Source: an uncultured Eubacteriales bacterium | GTDB lineage: Bacteria > Bacillota > Clostridia > Monoglobales > Monoglobaceae | NCBI GenBank assembly: GCA_905201285.1 | Contig: CAJKNM010000037.1 | Location: forward strand, 1 to 14,598 | DNA: 14,598 nucleotides | Direction: 5' to 3' | Shown here: positions 1-6,728 of the stretch, piece after piece | Layout: each line of letters starts with the position of its first letter | How positions within the stretch are numbered: the first letter of the stretch is position 1 | Program-made: the position numbers and the translations under genes | Notes under the pieces: generated by a model | Told to the model about the DNA's origin: nothing | Seen by the model: only the letters and a program-made list of their open reading frames with translations | Databases searched by the model: none

Positions 1-197
1 CCGGCCGCTGCGAAAGCGTTGACCGAACCGGTAACCATACATGCGCCGAAAACCAACATAAGCGTGAAGAATGCGAAAAGATTAACGCCGATTGTTGTTT
101 TCATTTTCTTTCCGGTGAGTTTTAAACCAAAGTGTGCAACAAGCGGTGTTGCAACAGCCAATGTAACGATAACAAACATAATAATTGATTTAAGCAT
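1..197 (-). CDS. ntpK: V-type ATP synthase subunit K (membrane rotor, c-type), 3' part cut by window edge
   Basis: The first 65 codons of a membrane protein run off the left edge. The start ATG is at 197-195, with GGAGG 8 nt upstream. The visible part has two hydrophobic segments (about residues 4-20 and 38-58) separated by a basic stretch (GKKMKTT), ending in NAFAAA. Many clostridial V-ATPase rotor subunits, as I recall them, carry such an N-terminal segment before the two-helix c-type repeat. The position directly after subunit I, 55 nt away on the same strand, supports this. The ion-binding glutamate helix lies outside the window, so ion specificity cannot be judged. The family assignment rests mainly on gene order, since the diagnostic c-ring motif is not visible. 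Confidence 0.72.
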   Translation of the reverse strand, partial: MLKSIIMFVIVTLAVATPLVAHFGLKLTGKKMKTTIGVNLFAFFTLMLVFGACMVTGSVNAFAAA

Positions 198-252
198 AAT
201 AAATACCTCCGTATTTTAAATAATATATTTTGATTTCATTTTAAATAATTTA

Positions 253-2163
253 CTATTTATCGGCATTAAGGGGTTTAAATTCTCTGCCGTCGCCGTCATA
301 GAAACGGCTGAACATCTCATAGAATCCGAGCCTGAGCACCTGAATACCTACAATCAAGCCTTCAAGACCGATTACCAGCAGATTACCGAATACGGTAACG
401 GCAATCGACCCGCCGAGGTTTAACTGATACATAAACATAACCACAACCGACATCATACCTGCATGGTTTAAGGCAAACGCACCGACACGAAGAAATGACA
501 CGGTATTCGTAACAAAACTTAAAAGTATTTCAAAGGTCTCAAAGAATGCCTCAACGAAGAATCCGCCCTTTTCCTTCGGAATCCAATCCTTCTGCTTTGC
601 GAGAAGCTTTCCGAGCGGCTCTTGAAGGAATATCAGAGCAAGCGATATTACGATAAAGAGCAGAGCAATCCCGAGGGGATGTGAGTTCCCGCTGACCGCA
701 CTGAGCGCACAGTAGATAACCAGTCCGTAGAATAACATTCCGGCAACACCGTTCTGTGAAAACAGAATTTTTTGCCAATTCTTTTGTTTAACGCCGTTTA
801 TGATATTAAATATCATACATACAAATATCAAACCAACGCCCAAGGCAACCGCGTACATCAGAGTGTTCATCATAGTCGTTCCGCTTTCAAACGGAGTAAA
901 CCAAAGTGGTTTTATAACGGCGTGCTCGCCCTCTAAGCCGAACACAGAGCCATACATAAAGCCGAAGAACATAGAGGATATACCAAGCGGAACGAGAAGC
1001 TTTGCGAGAAAGCCGCCTTTCTTCCGCCACATCATCAATGCGCCGACCAGGGCGAGAACAAAGCCATGTCCCACATCGCCGAACATCATTCCGAAAAGAA
1101 CGGTGTATACAACAGCCAAAAACGGTGTCGGGTCAAGCTCGTTATAATTAGGAACGCCGTACATTTTGACAAATTCCTCAAACGGCTTGAAAATCCGGCT
1201 GTTTTTCAGCTTTGTCGGCGGCTTGATATGCGATACCGCCTCGGGGTCATCAGAGATGACAATGCACTCGCTGTCGTTCTTGACACGCTCGGTCAGTGTC
1301 TCGGCATCCTCTGCTGAAATCCAGCCCGTTATACAGAATGAGCTTCGGCTGTTTGTCGTGTATTTTTTAATGTTATAGAGGTCATACTCATACTTAATAT
1401 CGGCGTATGCGTCAAGCAGGTCATCCTTCTGTGCGGCAATCGTCGTATCGATTTGTTTTTTAAGGCTCTCGATTTCAGCCTTAACCTCTTTGTTGTGAGT
1501 GTTAATCTTTTCAATGATTTCTGCGGGAGTACCCTCTTCATCACTGCTTATGCGAAAACGCTCAAAATACAATGTTGCAAACACACGGTCTACGTTTTCT
1601 TTGTTATTTTCATTTACAAAATACAGACCCCAGACGGATTCCTTGTCGCTCGTCATAGCAACATAGTAAGCCGGCAGGTCTTTTAAGTATGTATCAAGCT
1701 TTTGATAGCTGGAAAGCGGCATCTTTCCGAAACGGTACTTGATATAGCTCAGCTTGCTGAGCCCGTCAAGATGCACATCCGAGGAGATAACCGGTGAAAG
1801 CGTGTTAACTATCTGCTGTGACTGTTTAATATCCTGTTCAAGCTGTTCCATCCGTTCCTTCAGCGAATGTATTTTGGTATCGAATATGTTGATAAATTTT
1901 TCAAGCTCGTTTGGGTCAAATCCATCGTGCCGGCGCTTTACTCCGCTATAGTCGATGTTTGCATAGTCAAAAACCTCAGTGAAGCGTTTTAAAGTGTCTT
2001 CAGCAGGGTTTCCCTCGTTATTCGGAACAAACCCCGCCGTATTCTTCAGCGCAATCATAGGGTTTTCAAACTCAATAGGGCTGTCAAGCACATATTCGGA
2101 GATGATTCTCTCATATGAAGCTTTTGGCCCCACAATGTTAATAAATTTCATTTTTGAAATCAT
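253..2163 (-). CDS. ntpI: V-type ATP synthase subunit I (a-subunit, ion channel stator)
   Basis: This 636-residue protein has the two-part form of V/A-ATPase subunit I, which forms the ion half-channels against the K ring. The N-terminal half is cytosolic with heptad-rich helices at about 83-122 and 213-260. The C-terminal half has about eight hydrophobic segments between 347 and 611. Family motifs are visible: MFGDVGHG (360-367), the essential channel arginine R559 in SFLRVGAFALNHAG, GLEGLIVGIQVLRL (599-612) and a C-terminal FYDGDGREFKPL. The length fits bacterial members (about 600-700). The frame stays open 62 codons further upstream, but the true start is ATG 2163-2161: it has GGGAGG shortly upstream and overlaps the stop of subunit C by 4 nt (ATGA), which suggests translational coupling. 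Subunit K follows 55 nt downstream. Confidence 0.96.
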   Translation of the reverse strand: MISKMKFINIVGPKASYERIISEYVLDSPIEFENPMIALKNTAGFVPNNEGNPAEDTLKRFTEVFDYANIDYSGVKRRHDGFDPNELEKFINIFDTKIHSLKERMEQLEQDIKQSQQIVNTLSPVISSDVHLDGLSKLSYIKYRFGKMPLSSYQKLDTYLKDLPAYYVAMTSDKESVWGLYFVNENNKENVDRVFATLYFERFRISSDEEGTPAEIIEKINTHNKEVKAEIESLKKQIDTTIAAQKDDLLDAYADIKYEYDLYNIKKYTTNSRSSFCITGWISAEDAETLTERVKNDSECIVISDDPEAVSHIKPPTKLKNSRIFKPFEEFVKMYGVPNYNELDPTPFLAVVYTVLFGMMFGDVGHGFVLALVGALMMWRKKGGFLAKLLVPLGISSMFFGFMYGSVFGLEGEHAVIKPLWFTPFESGTTMMNTLMYAVALGVGLIFVCMIFNIINGVKQKNWQKILFSQNGVAGMLFYGLVIYCALSAVSGNSHPLGIALLFIVISLALIFLQEPLGKLLAKQKDWIPKEKGGFFVEAFFETFEILLSFVTNTVSFLRVGAFALNHAGMMSVVVMFMYQLNLGGSIAVTVFGNLLVIGLEGLIVGIQVLRLGFYEMFSRFYDGDGREFKPLNADK

Positions 2164-3221
2164 TTGTCTGCACCTCCCTTGCCGCAGCCAACGAGATAAC
2201 CTTTGATTTTCTCTGACGGAAGTCCGTAGCGTATACCCTCGATAATCGAGATGATATTGTTTATCTCTGTTCGCCGCATATGTACATAATATATCGGTGA
2301 TTGTACGGAATATTGATTGAGTCCATAGGCGTGAGCCATAAGATTGCACATATATTCCTTATATCGTTTTTCTATAAATCTGTCATCATCTGAGAAAGCC
2401 TTGCCGTATGGCGTTTCATCACGGATTATGCTTAGAGCGTCTTTATAAGATGAGCTCTTGACAATGTTCGTAACGGTGGCCTCTGATAATCTGTAATACT
2501 GTGGAATGATACTTGCATAAATTTCTTCATCGCTCATATCAAAGGTTCTCTTACACCTCAGCAGGAAAGCGAGATTCTCAAAATCAAACTCTGTTCCGTA
2601 GATTTTCAGAACCGACTTTGCCTCAGAGGCGGAAAGATATTTCTTCGCAGAGCGTATAACCATCCGAGTCCAATAGGTGTCAAGCGCCATTTCCATATAA
2701 AACGGAAGCTGTTTGTCGGGCTTTCCTATAAATACGTGAAGTGCGCCGTAGTACGGCGTATTTTTAAGCAAGCCGATAAAATCATCAATGCTTATATGCT
2801 CGGGTATGGTTTCACGTTTTTTACCTTTAAGCTCTGCAATTTTGTAGAGCTGTTCTATTGCGCCTTCGGTGTTTCCTATGTACAGAAGCCTCATACAGAC
2901 CTTAAGTCTTGCTATGCTGTCCTCGATGACCATAAGCTCCATAAATTTTTTTGTACCGCTGTTCATATACGGCATCAGCCGCCGGGTATCCGAGTTCAAA
3001 TCCTCTTTGAGCATTTCTTCAAGCTGACCGCGGTGAAGAGAAGAGACCGGTACACCGCGAAACACCTTAGAATAAGCGGTGTTTTCGGTTAGGTATCGGG
3101 CAACGTCCGGAACCGACTTCATATTCATAACAGCGTCATAGTCATTTTCGCTTAGCGCTTTGCCGAGCATGGCGTGAACCTTTGCACAAAGAGCCGAATT
3201 ATTCATTACCTGACTAATCAC
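2160..3221 (-). CDS. ntpC: V-type ATP synthase subunit C (AC39/d-type central-stalk adaptor)
   Basis: This 353-residue helical soluble protein resembles the V-ATPase C/AC39 family, which caps the K rotor ring and links it to the central stalk. Supporting stretches are an early helical repeat with NDYDAVMNMKSVPDVARYL, a middle block ending EDSIARLKVCMRLLY, and the family-like FDFENLAFLLRCKRTFDMSD, where a D/E-x-x-N-L-x-x-x-L-R pattern recurs. The length matches the usual 320-360. The start is a GTG at 3221-3219, chosen because AGGAGG lies 8 nt upstream at 3230-3235; an ATG five codons in has no such site. Its last codon overlaps the subunit I start. A 99-nt spacer separates it from the stalk subunit upstream. 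Confidence 0.92.
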   Translation of the reverse strand: MISQVMNNSALCAKVHAMLGKALSENDYDAVMNMKSVPDVARYLTENTAYSKVFRGVPVSSLHRGQLEEMLKEDLNSDTRRLMPYMNSGTKKFMELMVIEDSIARLKVCMRLLYIGNTEGAIEQLYKIAELKGKKRETIPEHISIDDFIGLLKNTPYYGALHVFIGKPDKQLPFYMEMALDTYWTRMVIRSAKKYLSASEAKSVLKIYGTEFDFENLAFLLRCKRTFDMSDEEIYASIIPQYYRLSEATVTNIVKSSSYKDALSIIRDETPYGKAFSDDDRFIEKRYKEYMCNLMAHAYGLNQYSVQSPIYYVHMRRTEINNIISIIEGIRYGLPSEKIKGYLVGCGKGGADK

Positions 3222-3320
3222 GAAAAAAACCTCCTAAGTTATGCCTTGCAAAGATAACAAGCTGAAATATGCCGAAATTGTGCCTTTGCAGGCGGGTTCG
3301 TAGTATTATCTTTCTTTGAT

Positions 3321-3635
3321 TTAAGCCGAATGCTTTAAAACCGCGCTGACTATGGCCGAAACCCATTTGTCTTTTCCTTCATTGCATATCTTTTCAAGTT
3401 CTTCAAACTTTTCGGCGTATTTGCGCTCGGTTTTAACCATTTCCTCGTCACGGATTGCGTTATATTCGCGGCGGAGTTTTTCGCTTTCGCGGTCGAGCGT
3501 TTGTTTCATCTCAGCTTCTTTTTCCTTGATTTCCTTATCAAGAATCTCCTGCTGATGCTCTTTCAGCTCATCTGCGGATTTCACAATGCCCTGTGCCTTC
3601 TGTTCAATATCCATAATGGCCTGCATAATATCCAT
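3321..3635 (-). CDS. V-type ATP synthase subunit G/H (peripheral-stalk coiled coil)
   Basis: This 104-residue protein is highly charged and almost entirely helical and coiled-coil. It has long runs of E, K and R and no cysteine apart from one near the C-terminus (EEMVKTERKY ... KICNEGKDKW). That profile and its place as the first ATPase gene match the small subunit (G/H, AhaH-like) that pairs with subunit E in the peripheral stalk of V/A-type ATPases. Such stalk proteins share little sequence, so the call relies on composition, length (about 100-110 is usual) and context. The start ATG 3635-3633 has GGGAGGAG about 9 nt upstream. A second ATG three codons in is possible but worse spaced. It begins 46 nt after the UPF0210 gene with no visible terminator. 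Confidence 0.8.
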   Translation of the reverse strand: MDIMQAIMDIEQKAQGIVKSADELKEHQQEILDKEIKEKEAEMKQTLDRESEKLRREYNAIRDEEMVKTERKYAEKFEELEKICNEGKDKWVSAIVSAVLKHSA

Positions 3636-3681
3636 ATTATCAATCTCCTCCCTTGCATAATGTATAGGTTAAATTTATTAT

Positions 3682-5046
3682 TTAGTTCCTCAAGCTATGA
3701 ATCGGAGCGGGAATTCTTCCGCCGCGATTGATAAATTCTTCGCTGGAATAATTGTGAACCGGCATAACCGGCGCGGCGCCGAGCAAGCCGCCGAACTCAA
3801 CCGTGTCGCCGACTTTCTTCCCTACGGCGGGAATTATACGGACGGCGGTTGTTTTTTGGTTAATCATTCCTATCGCCATCTCATCGGCAATAATTGCCGA
3901 AACAGTAGAGGCGGGAGTGTCCCCCGGAACCGCTATCATATCAAGGCCGACCGAGCATACACAGGTCATCGCTTCAAGCTTATCAAGCGCAAGGGCGCCG
4001 CACTCTGCCGCGGCAATCATTCCCGCGTCCTCGCTGACCGGAATGAAAGCGCCCGAAAGTCCGCCGACATAGCCCGAAGCCATGACGCCGCCCTTTTTAA
4101 CGGCATCGTTTAAAAGGGCAAGAGCCGCGGTCGTGCCGTGAGTTCCGCACTTTTCAAGGCCCATTTCTTCAAGTATATAAGCAACGCTGTCGCCTATCTC
4201 GGGCGTCGGCGCAAGCGAAAGGTCAACGATTCCGAACGGAACATTGAGCATCTTTGACGCTTCCTGTGCGACGAGCTGACCCATACGGGTAATCTTAAAG
4301 GCGGTGCGTTTGATTGTCTCTGCAACAACGCCGAAGTCACAGCCGCGGACGTTTTCGAGTGCGCTCTTGACAACACCCGGCCCGCTGATGCCGACGTTTA
4401 TTACACAGTCGCCCTCGCCGACACCGTGAAAGGCACCCGCCATAAACGGGTTATCCTCGACGGGGTTTGAAAAGACAACGAATTTTGCACAGCCCATAGA
4501 ATCGTTCTCGGCTGAAAGTGCCGCCGTTTCGGTGATGACCTCACCCATACGCTTAACAGCGCCCATATTTATGCCTGCCTTTGTGCTTGCAACGGCAACG
4601 GAAGAGCAGACATAGTTTGTCTGGCATAATGCTTCGGGAATGGAATTTATAAGATATTCGTCACTCTTGGTAAAGCCCTTATATACAAGAGCGGAATATC
4701 CGCCGATGAAATTTACTCCGGTTTCCTTTGCGGCTCTGTCGAGAGTCTTGGCAAACGGAAGATAATTGTCTGTCTTGCTTGCCGCCGCAACAAGTGAAAT
4801 CGGTGTAACGGAAATACGTTTGTTGATAATGGGAATTCCGTATCTTTGACTGATTTCTTCGCCGACCCTGACAAGGTTTTTTGCATAAGATGTAATCTTG
4901 TCATAAATCTTTTCACAGGCGCGGCTTAAATCCTCGTCTGCGCAGTCTAAAAGAGAAATTCCGAGTGTGATAGTACGGATGTCGAGATGTTCGTCTCTTA
5001 TCATTTTGATGGTTTCGACTATCTCGTTAGTGCTGATATTAATCAT
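3682..5046 (-). CDS. UPF0210 / PFL-family protein (DUF711), function unknown
   Basis: This 454-residue protein is a full-length UPF0210 (DUF711) member, often labelled PFL family protein for a structural relation to pyruvate formate-lyase-like barrels. I recognise the N-terminal LDIRTITLGISLLDC (21-35), the SVTPISLVAA block (79-88), GVGEGDCVINVGISGPGVV (208-226), MTCVCSVGLDMIAVPGDTP (360-378) and the C-terminal FINRGGRIPAPIHS (438-451). A glycyl-radical motif of the RVxGY type is not seen. Cysteines 362 and 364 sit in a conserved-looking block. No biochemical role is assigned here. The gene follows a small ACT-domain gene by 24 nt, the usual arrangement of this family. The start ATG 5046-5044 has AGGAGG 7 nt upstream. 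It may be co-transcribed with the V-ATPase genes downstream. Confidence 0.93.
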   Translation of the reverse strand: MINISTNEIVETIKMIRDEHLDIRTITLGISLLDCADEDLSRACEKIYDKITSYAKNLVRVGEEISQRYGIPIINKRISVTPISLVAAASKTDNYLPFAKTLDRAAKETGVNFIGGYSALVYKGFTKSDEYLINSIPEALCQTNYVCSSVAVASTKAGINMGAVKRMGEVITETAALSAENDSMGCAKFVVFSNPVEDNPFMAGAFHGVGEGDCVINVGISGPGVVKSALENVRGCDFGVVAETIKRTAFKITRMGQLVAQEASKMLNVPFGIVDLSLAPTPEIGDSVAYILEEMGLEKCGTHGTTAALALLNDAVKKGGVMASGYVGGLSGAFIPVSEDAGMIAAAECGALALDKLEAMTCVCSVGLDMIAVPGDTPASTVSAIIADEMAIGMINQKTTAVRIIPAVGKKVGDTVEFGGLLGAAPVMPVHNYSSEEFINRGGRIPAPIHSLRN

Positions 5047-5070
5047 TTCATTACCTCCTGCAATATCGGA

Positions 5071-5340
5071 TTAGATTCTGTGCATCGAATTAAAAATATC
5101 TGCGTGCTGTATTCTGATTTCAACGCCGATTTCGCTGCCGAGGGTTTCTAAGTTCCTCGAGAGCTCGTCAAAGCCGATTGTGCAGTTCTTGGTATCAACC
5201 ATCATAATCATAGTGAAAATATCCTGAAGGATTGTCTGGGTAATATCCAGTATATTGATGTTGTTTTCTGCGAGCATAGTGCTTGTTTTAGCGATTATAC
5301 CCGTTTTATCCTGTCCCATTACGGTAACGACTGCGCGCAT
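5071..5340 (-). CDS. ACT-domain protein, UPF0237 family
   Basis: This 89-residue protein is essentially one ACT domain, a small-molecule (usually amino-acid) binding fold. The pattern MRAVVTVMGQDKTGIIAKTS followed by ENNINILDITQTILQDIFTM is the beta-alpha-beta core, with the GxDKxGI ligand loop at residues 9-15. It resembles the ACT halves of GcvR and PurU. Two ATGs compete. The inner one (5340-5338) is chosen because AAGGAG is 7 nt upstream; the outer ATG (5346) would be 1 nt from that site. The gene leads the minus-strand transcript from the consensus promoter at 5419-5448. The neighbouring UPF0210 protein is its usual genomic partner, so it is plausibly a regulatory or ligand-sensing subunit for that protein (inference). 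Confidence 0.93.
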   Translation of the reverse strand: MRAVVTVMGQDKTGIIAKTSTMLAENNINILDITQTILQDIFTMIMMVDTKNCTIGFDELSRNLETLGSEIGVEIRIQHADIFNSMHRI

Positions 5341-5384
5341 AAGCATACTCCTTTTTTGTAATTTATGGAAAATAAATCCTGTTT

Positions 5385-5412
5385 AATTAAGGGCGCAAAA
5401 ATCCCTTGAATT
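5385..5412 (-). other. 5'-terminal stem-loop of the ACT/PFL transcript
   Basis: The arms AATT+AAGGG (5385-5393) and CCCTT+AATT (5403-5412, with one bulged G at 5408) form a 9-bp stem with a 9-nt loop. With the promoter at 5419-5448, transcription should begin near 5412, so the first bases of the mRNA would fold into this hairpin. No U-run follows on either strand, so it is not a terminator. A role in mRNA stability or as an operator is inference. Confidence 0.45.
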
Positions 5413-5418
5413 GTATGT

Positions 5419-5448
5419 ATTATACTTCTATTGTTATATTTTTGTCAA
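5419..5448 (-). promoter_or_regulatory. Housekeeping promoter for the ACT/PFL (and possibly V-ATPase) operon
   Basis: Read on the minus strand, a perfect TTGACA (5448-5443) and a perfect TATAAT (5424-5419) are 18 nt apart. The predicted start is near 5412, giving a leader of about 70 nt before the ACT start at 5340. No other convincing promoter is seen before the ATPase genes. Confidence 0.85.
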
Positions 5449-5697
5449 GAATAATTTTGACTAAAAATCAAAGATTAGCCTCTTTTATAATCATATATAA
5501 TTAAAAAACCGATGAAATGCGACGCTTCTCTCGAAGATAAAATCAAAATAACTGTATTTTGTATAGAAAATTTGTGAAATAAACTATAATATGTAGAAAA
5601 TCCGACAAAAATATTCATATAAATAAACAAAATTCCATTAAGCTGTGGACAAGTCGATTAGGTTGTGTTATTATATAATATGAAGATAAAAAAGCAG

Positions 5698-5726
5698 TTA
5701 AGAAACGGTTAAAAACAGTTTATAAT
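5698..5726 (+). promoter_or_regulatory. Probable pyrB operon promoter
   Basis: TTAAGA (5698-5703, 4 of 6 matches to TTGACA) and a perfect TATAAT (5721-5726) are 17 nt apart. The predicted start is near 5733, leaving about 72 nt of leader before pyrB. The region contains GTTAA/GTTTA motifs at 5697, 5708 and 5718, spaced about one helical turn apart. A second TATAAT at 5674-5679 has no well-spaced -35. Confidence 0.6.
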
Positions 5727-5804
5727 GCTTTTAAAACTCTTTATTATATGTTGATATGTTTTTTAAGGGTTAATTATTCTGAAAGAGAGGCGGACTTTAA
5801 TTCT

Positions 5805-6707
5805 ATGAAGCATTTACTTGGAATAAAGCAATTATCCGCGGAGGATATATTTGCTATACTGGACAGAGCTGAAGTTATGAAAAAAGAGGTTTTGCAGGCG
5901 GGTAAGAAGGATAGCTGTCTATCCGGAAAATGTATTATTACACTTTTCTATGAAAACAGCACCAGAACCCGCCTTTCTTTTGAGCTTGCATCAAAATATC
6001 TCGGTGCAACCGCGGCGAACATTACCGCTTCGGGAAGCAGTGTGGTCAAGGGCGAAACCCTTGCCGACACGGGAAAGACGATTGATGAGATGGGGGCGGA
6101 TGTGGTTGTTATAAGACACAGTGCGTCGGGCGCACCGCATATGCTCTCCAACTATACCAGGGCATCGGTAGTCAACGCGGGTGACGGAATGAATGAGCAT
6201 CCGACACAGGCTCTCCTTGACTTTATGACGATGCGTGAGAAGTTCGGAAGCTTCGACGGTCTTAAGATTTCGATTGTGGGTGACGTTAAACACAGCAGGG
6301 TTGCGAGAAGCAATATTTACGGACTTAAGAAATTGGGAGCGGATGTTACAGTATGTGCACCGCATACGCTTATGCCCGCCGAAATAGAAAGACTCGGTGT
6401 GGCTGTCACTCAGGATGCAGACTCGGCGGTAAACAATGCCGATGTCATTATGTGCCTTCGTATACAGCTTGAGCGTCAGAAGAGCGGCCTTTTCCCGTCC
6501 GTGCGTGAATATCATAAGCTTTTCGGTATAAACAGCAGGCGTGTAGCCCTTGCGAAACCAAATGCAATAATTATGCATCCGGGTCCGGTCAACCGTGGGG
6601 TTGAGCTTTCGGCAGATGTTGCAGACGGCCCTCAATCGGTAATAGGCGGACAGGTTACAAACGGCGTGTGTGTGAGAATGGCTGTGCTTGATATGCTCAC
6701 ACATTAG
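5805..6707 (+). CDS. pyrB: Aspartate carbamoyltransferase catalytic subunit
   Basis: This 300-residue enzyme joins carbamoyl phosphate to aspartate, the first committed step of pyrimidine synthesis. Motifs seen are STRTRLSFE (52-60, phosphate binding), the 80s loop with S79 and K82 (SSVVKGETL), HPTQALLD (132-139) and HPGPVNRG (258-265). The length fits the family (about 300-310). The frame is open back to an ATG at 5748, but family members start at MKHLLGI-like sequence, so ATG 5805 is chosen. Its ribosome site is unusual: the purine-rich GAGAGG ends about 14 nt upstream, longer than the spacing elsewhere in the window. No pyrI regulatory gene and no carbamoyl-phosphate synthase gene is next to it. 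pyrC follows after 21 nt. Confidence 0.96.
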   Translation: MKHLLGIKQLSAEDIFAILDRAEVMKKEVLQAGKKDSCLSGKCIITLFYENSTRTRLSFELASKYLGATAANITASGSSVVKGETLADTGKTIDEMGADVVVIRHSASGAPHMLSNYTRASVVNAGDGMNEHPTQALLDFMTMREKFGSFDGLKISIVGDVKHSRVARSNIYGLKKLGADVTVCAPHTLMPAEIERLGVAVTQDADSAVNNADVIMCLRIQLERQKSGLFPSVREYHKLFGINSRRVALAKPNAIIMHPGPVNRGVELSADVADGPQSVIGGQVTNGVCVRMAVLDMLTH

Positions 6708-6728
6708 TTTAGAGAGGAGTGGGATGTT

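Larger units (their letters stand above)
5341..5804. other. AT-rich divergent intergenic region between the ACT gene and pyrB
   Basis: This stretch has no credible gene. Its A+T content is clearly higher than the flanking genes, with many short A-tracts. It holds the minus-strand promoter and 5' hairpin for the ACT/PFL/ATPase side, and the plus-strand promoter and roughly 70-nt leader of pyrB. The part between about 5450 and 5645 shows no coding capacity, no terminator and no strong repeat, only a 4-bp hairpin (CTTC/GAAG near 5525-5536) that I consider insignificant. Confidence 0.8.

Noticed and set aside
2164..2349. Upstream in-frame extension of subunit I by 62 codons
   Set aside because: It lies inside the subunit C coding region on the same strand, has no ribosome site, and its residues do not resemble the family. 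The ATG at 2163 has a strong site and the normal ATGA overlap.
3636..3720. Separate promoter before the V-ATPase genes (TTGAGG ... TATACA on the minus strand)
   Set aside because: The spacing is about 21 nt and both elements are poor matches.
5641..5655. DnaA-box-like TGTGGACAA in the intergenic region
   Set aside because: It is a single copy with a mismatch to the usual TTATCCACA box, with no cluster and no dnaA/dnaN neighbours, so an origin is not supported.
5781..5800. GAGAGGC before pyrB as a PyrR-binding loop
   Set aside because: The flanking part of the PyrR consensus (an A-R-U-C-C block before it) is missing and no terminator follows. It is more simply the ribosome site.
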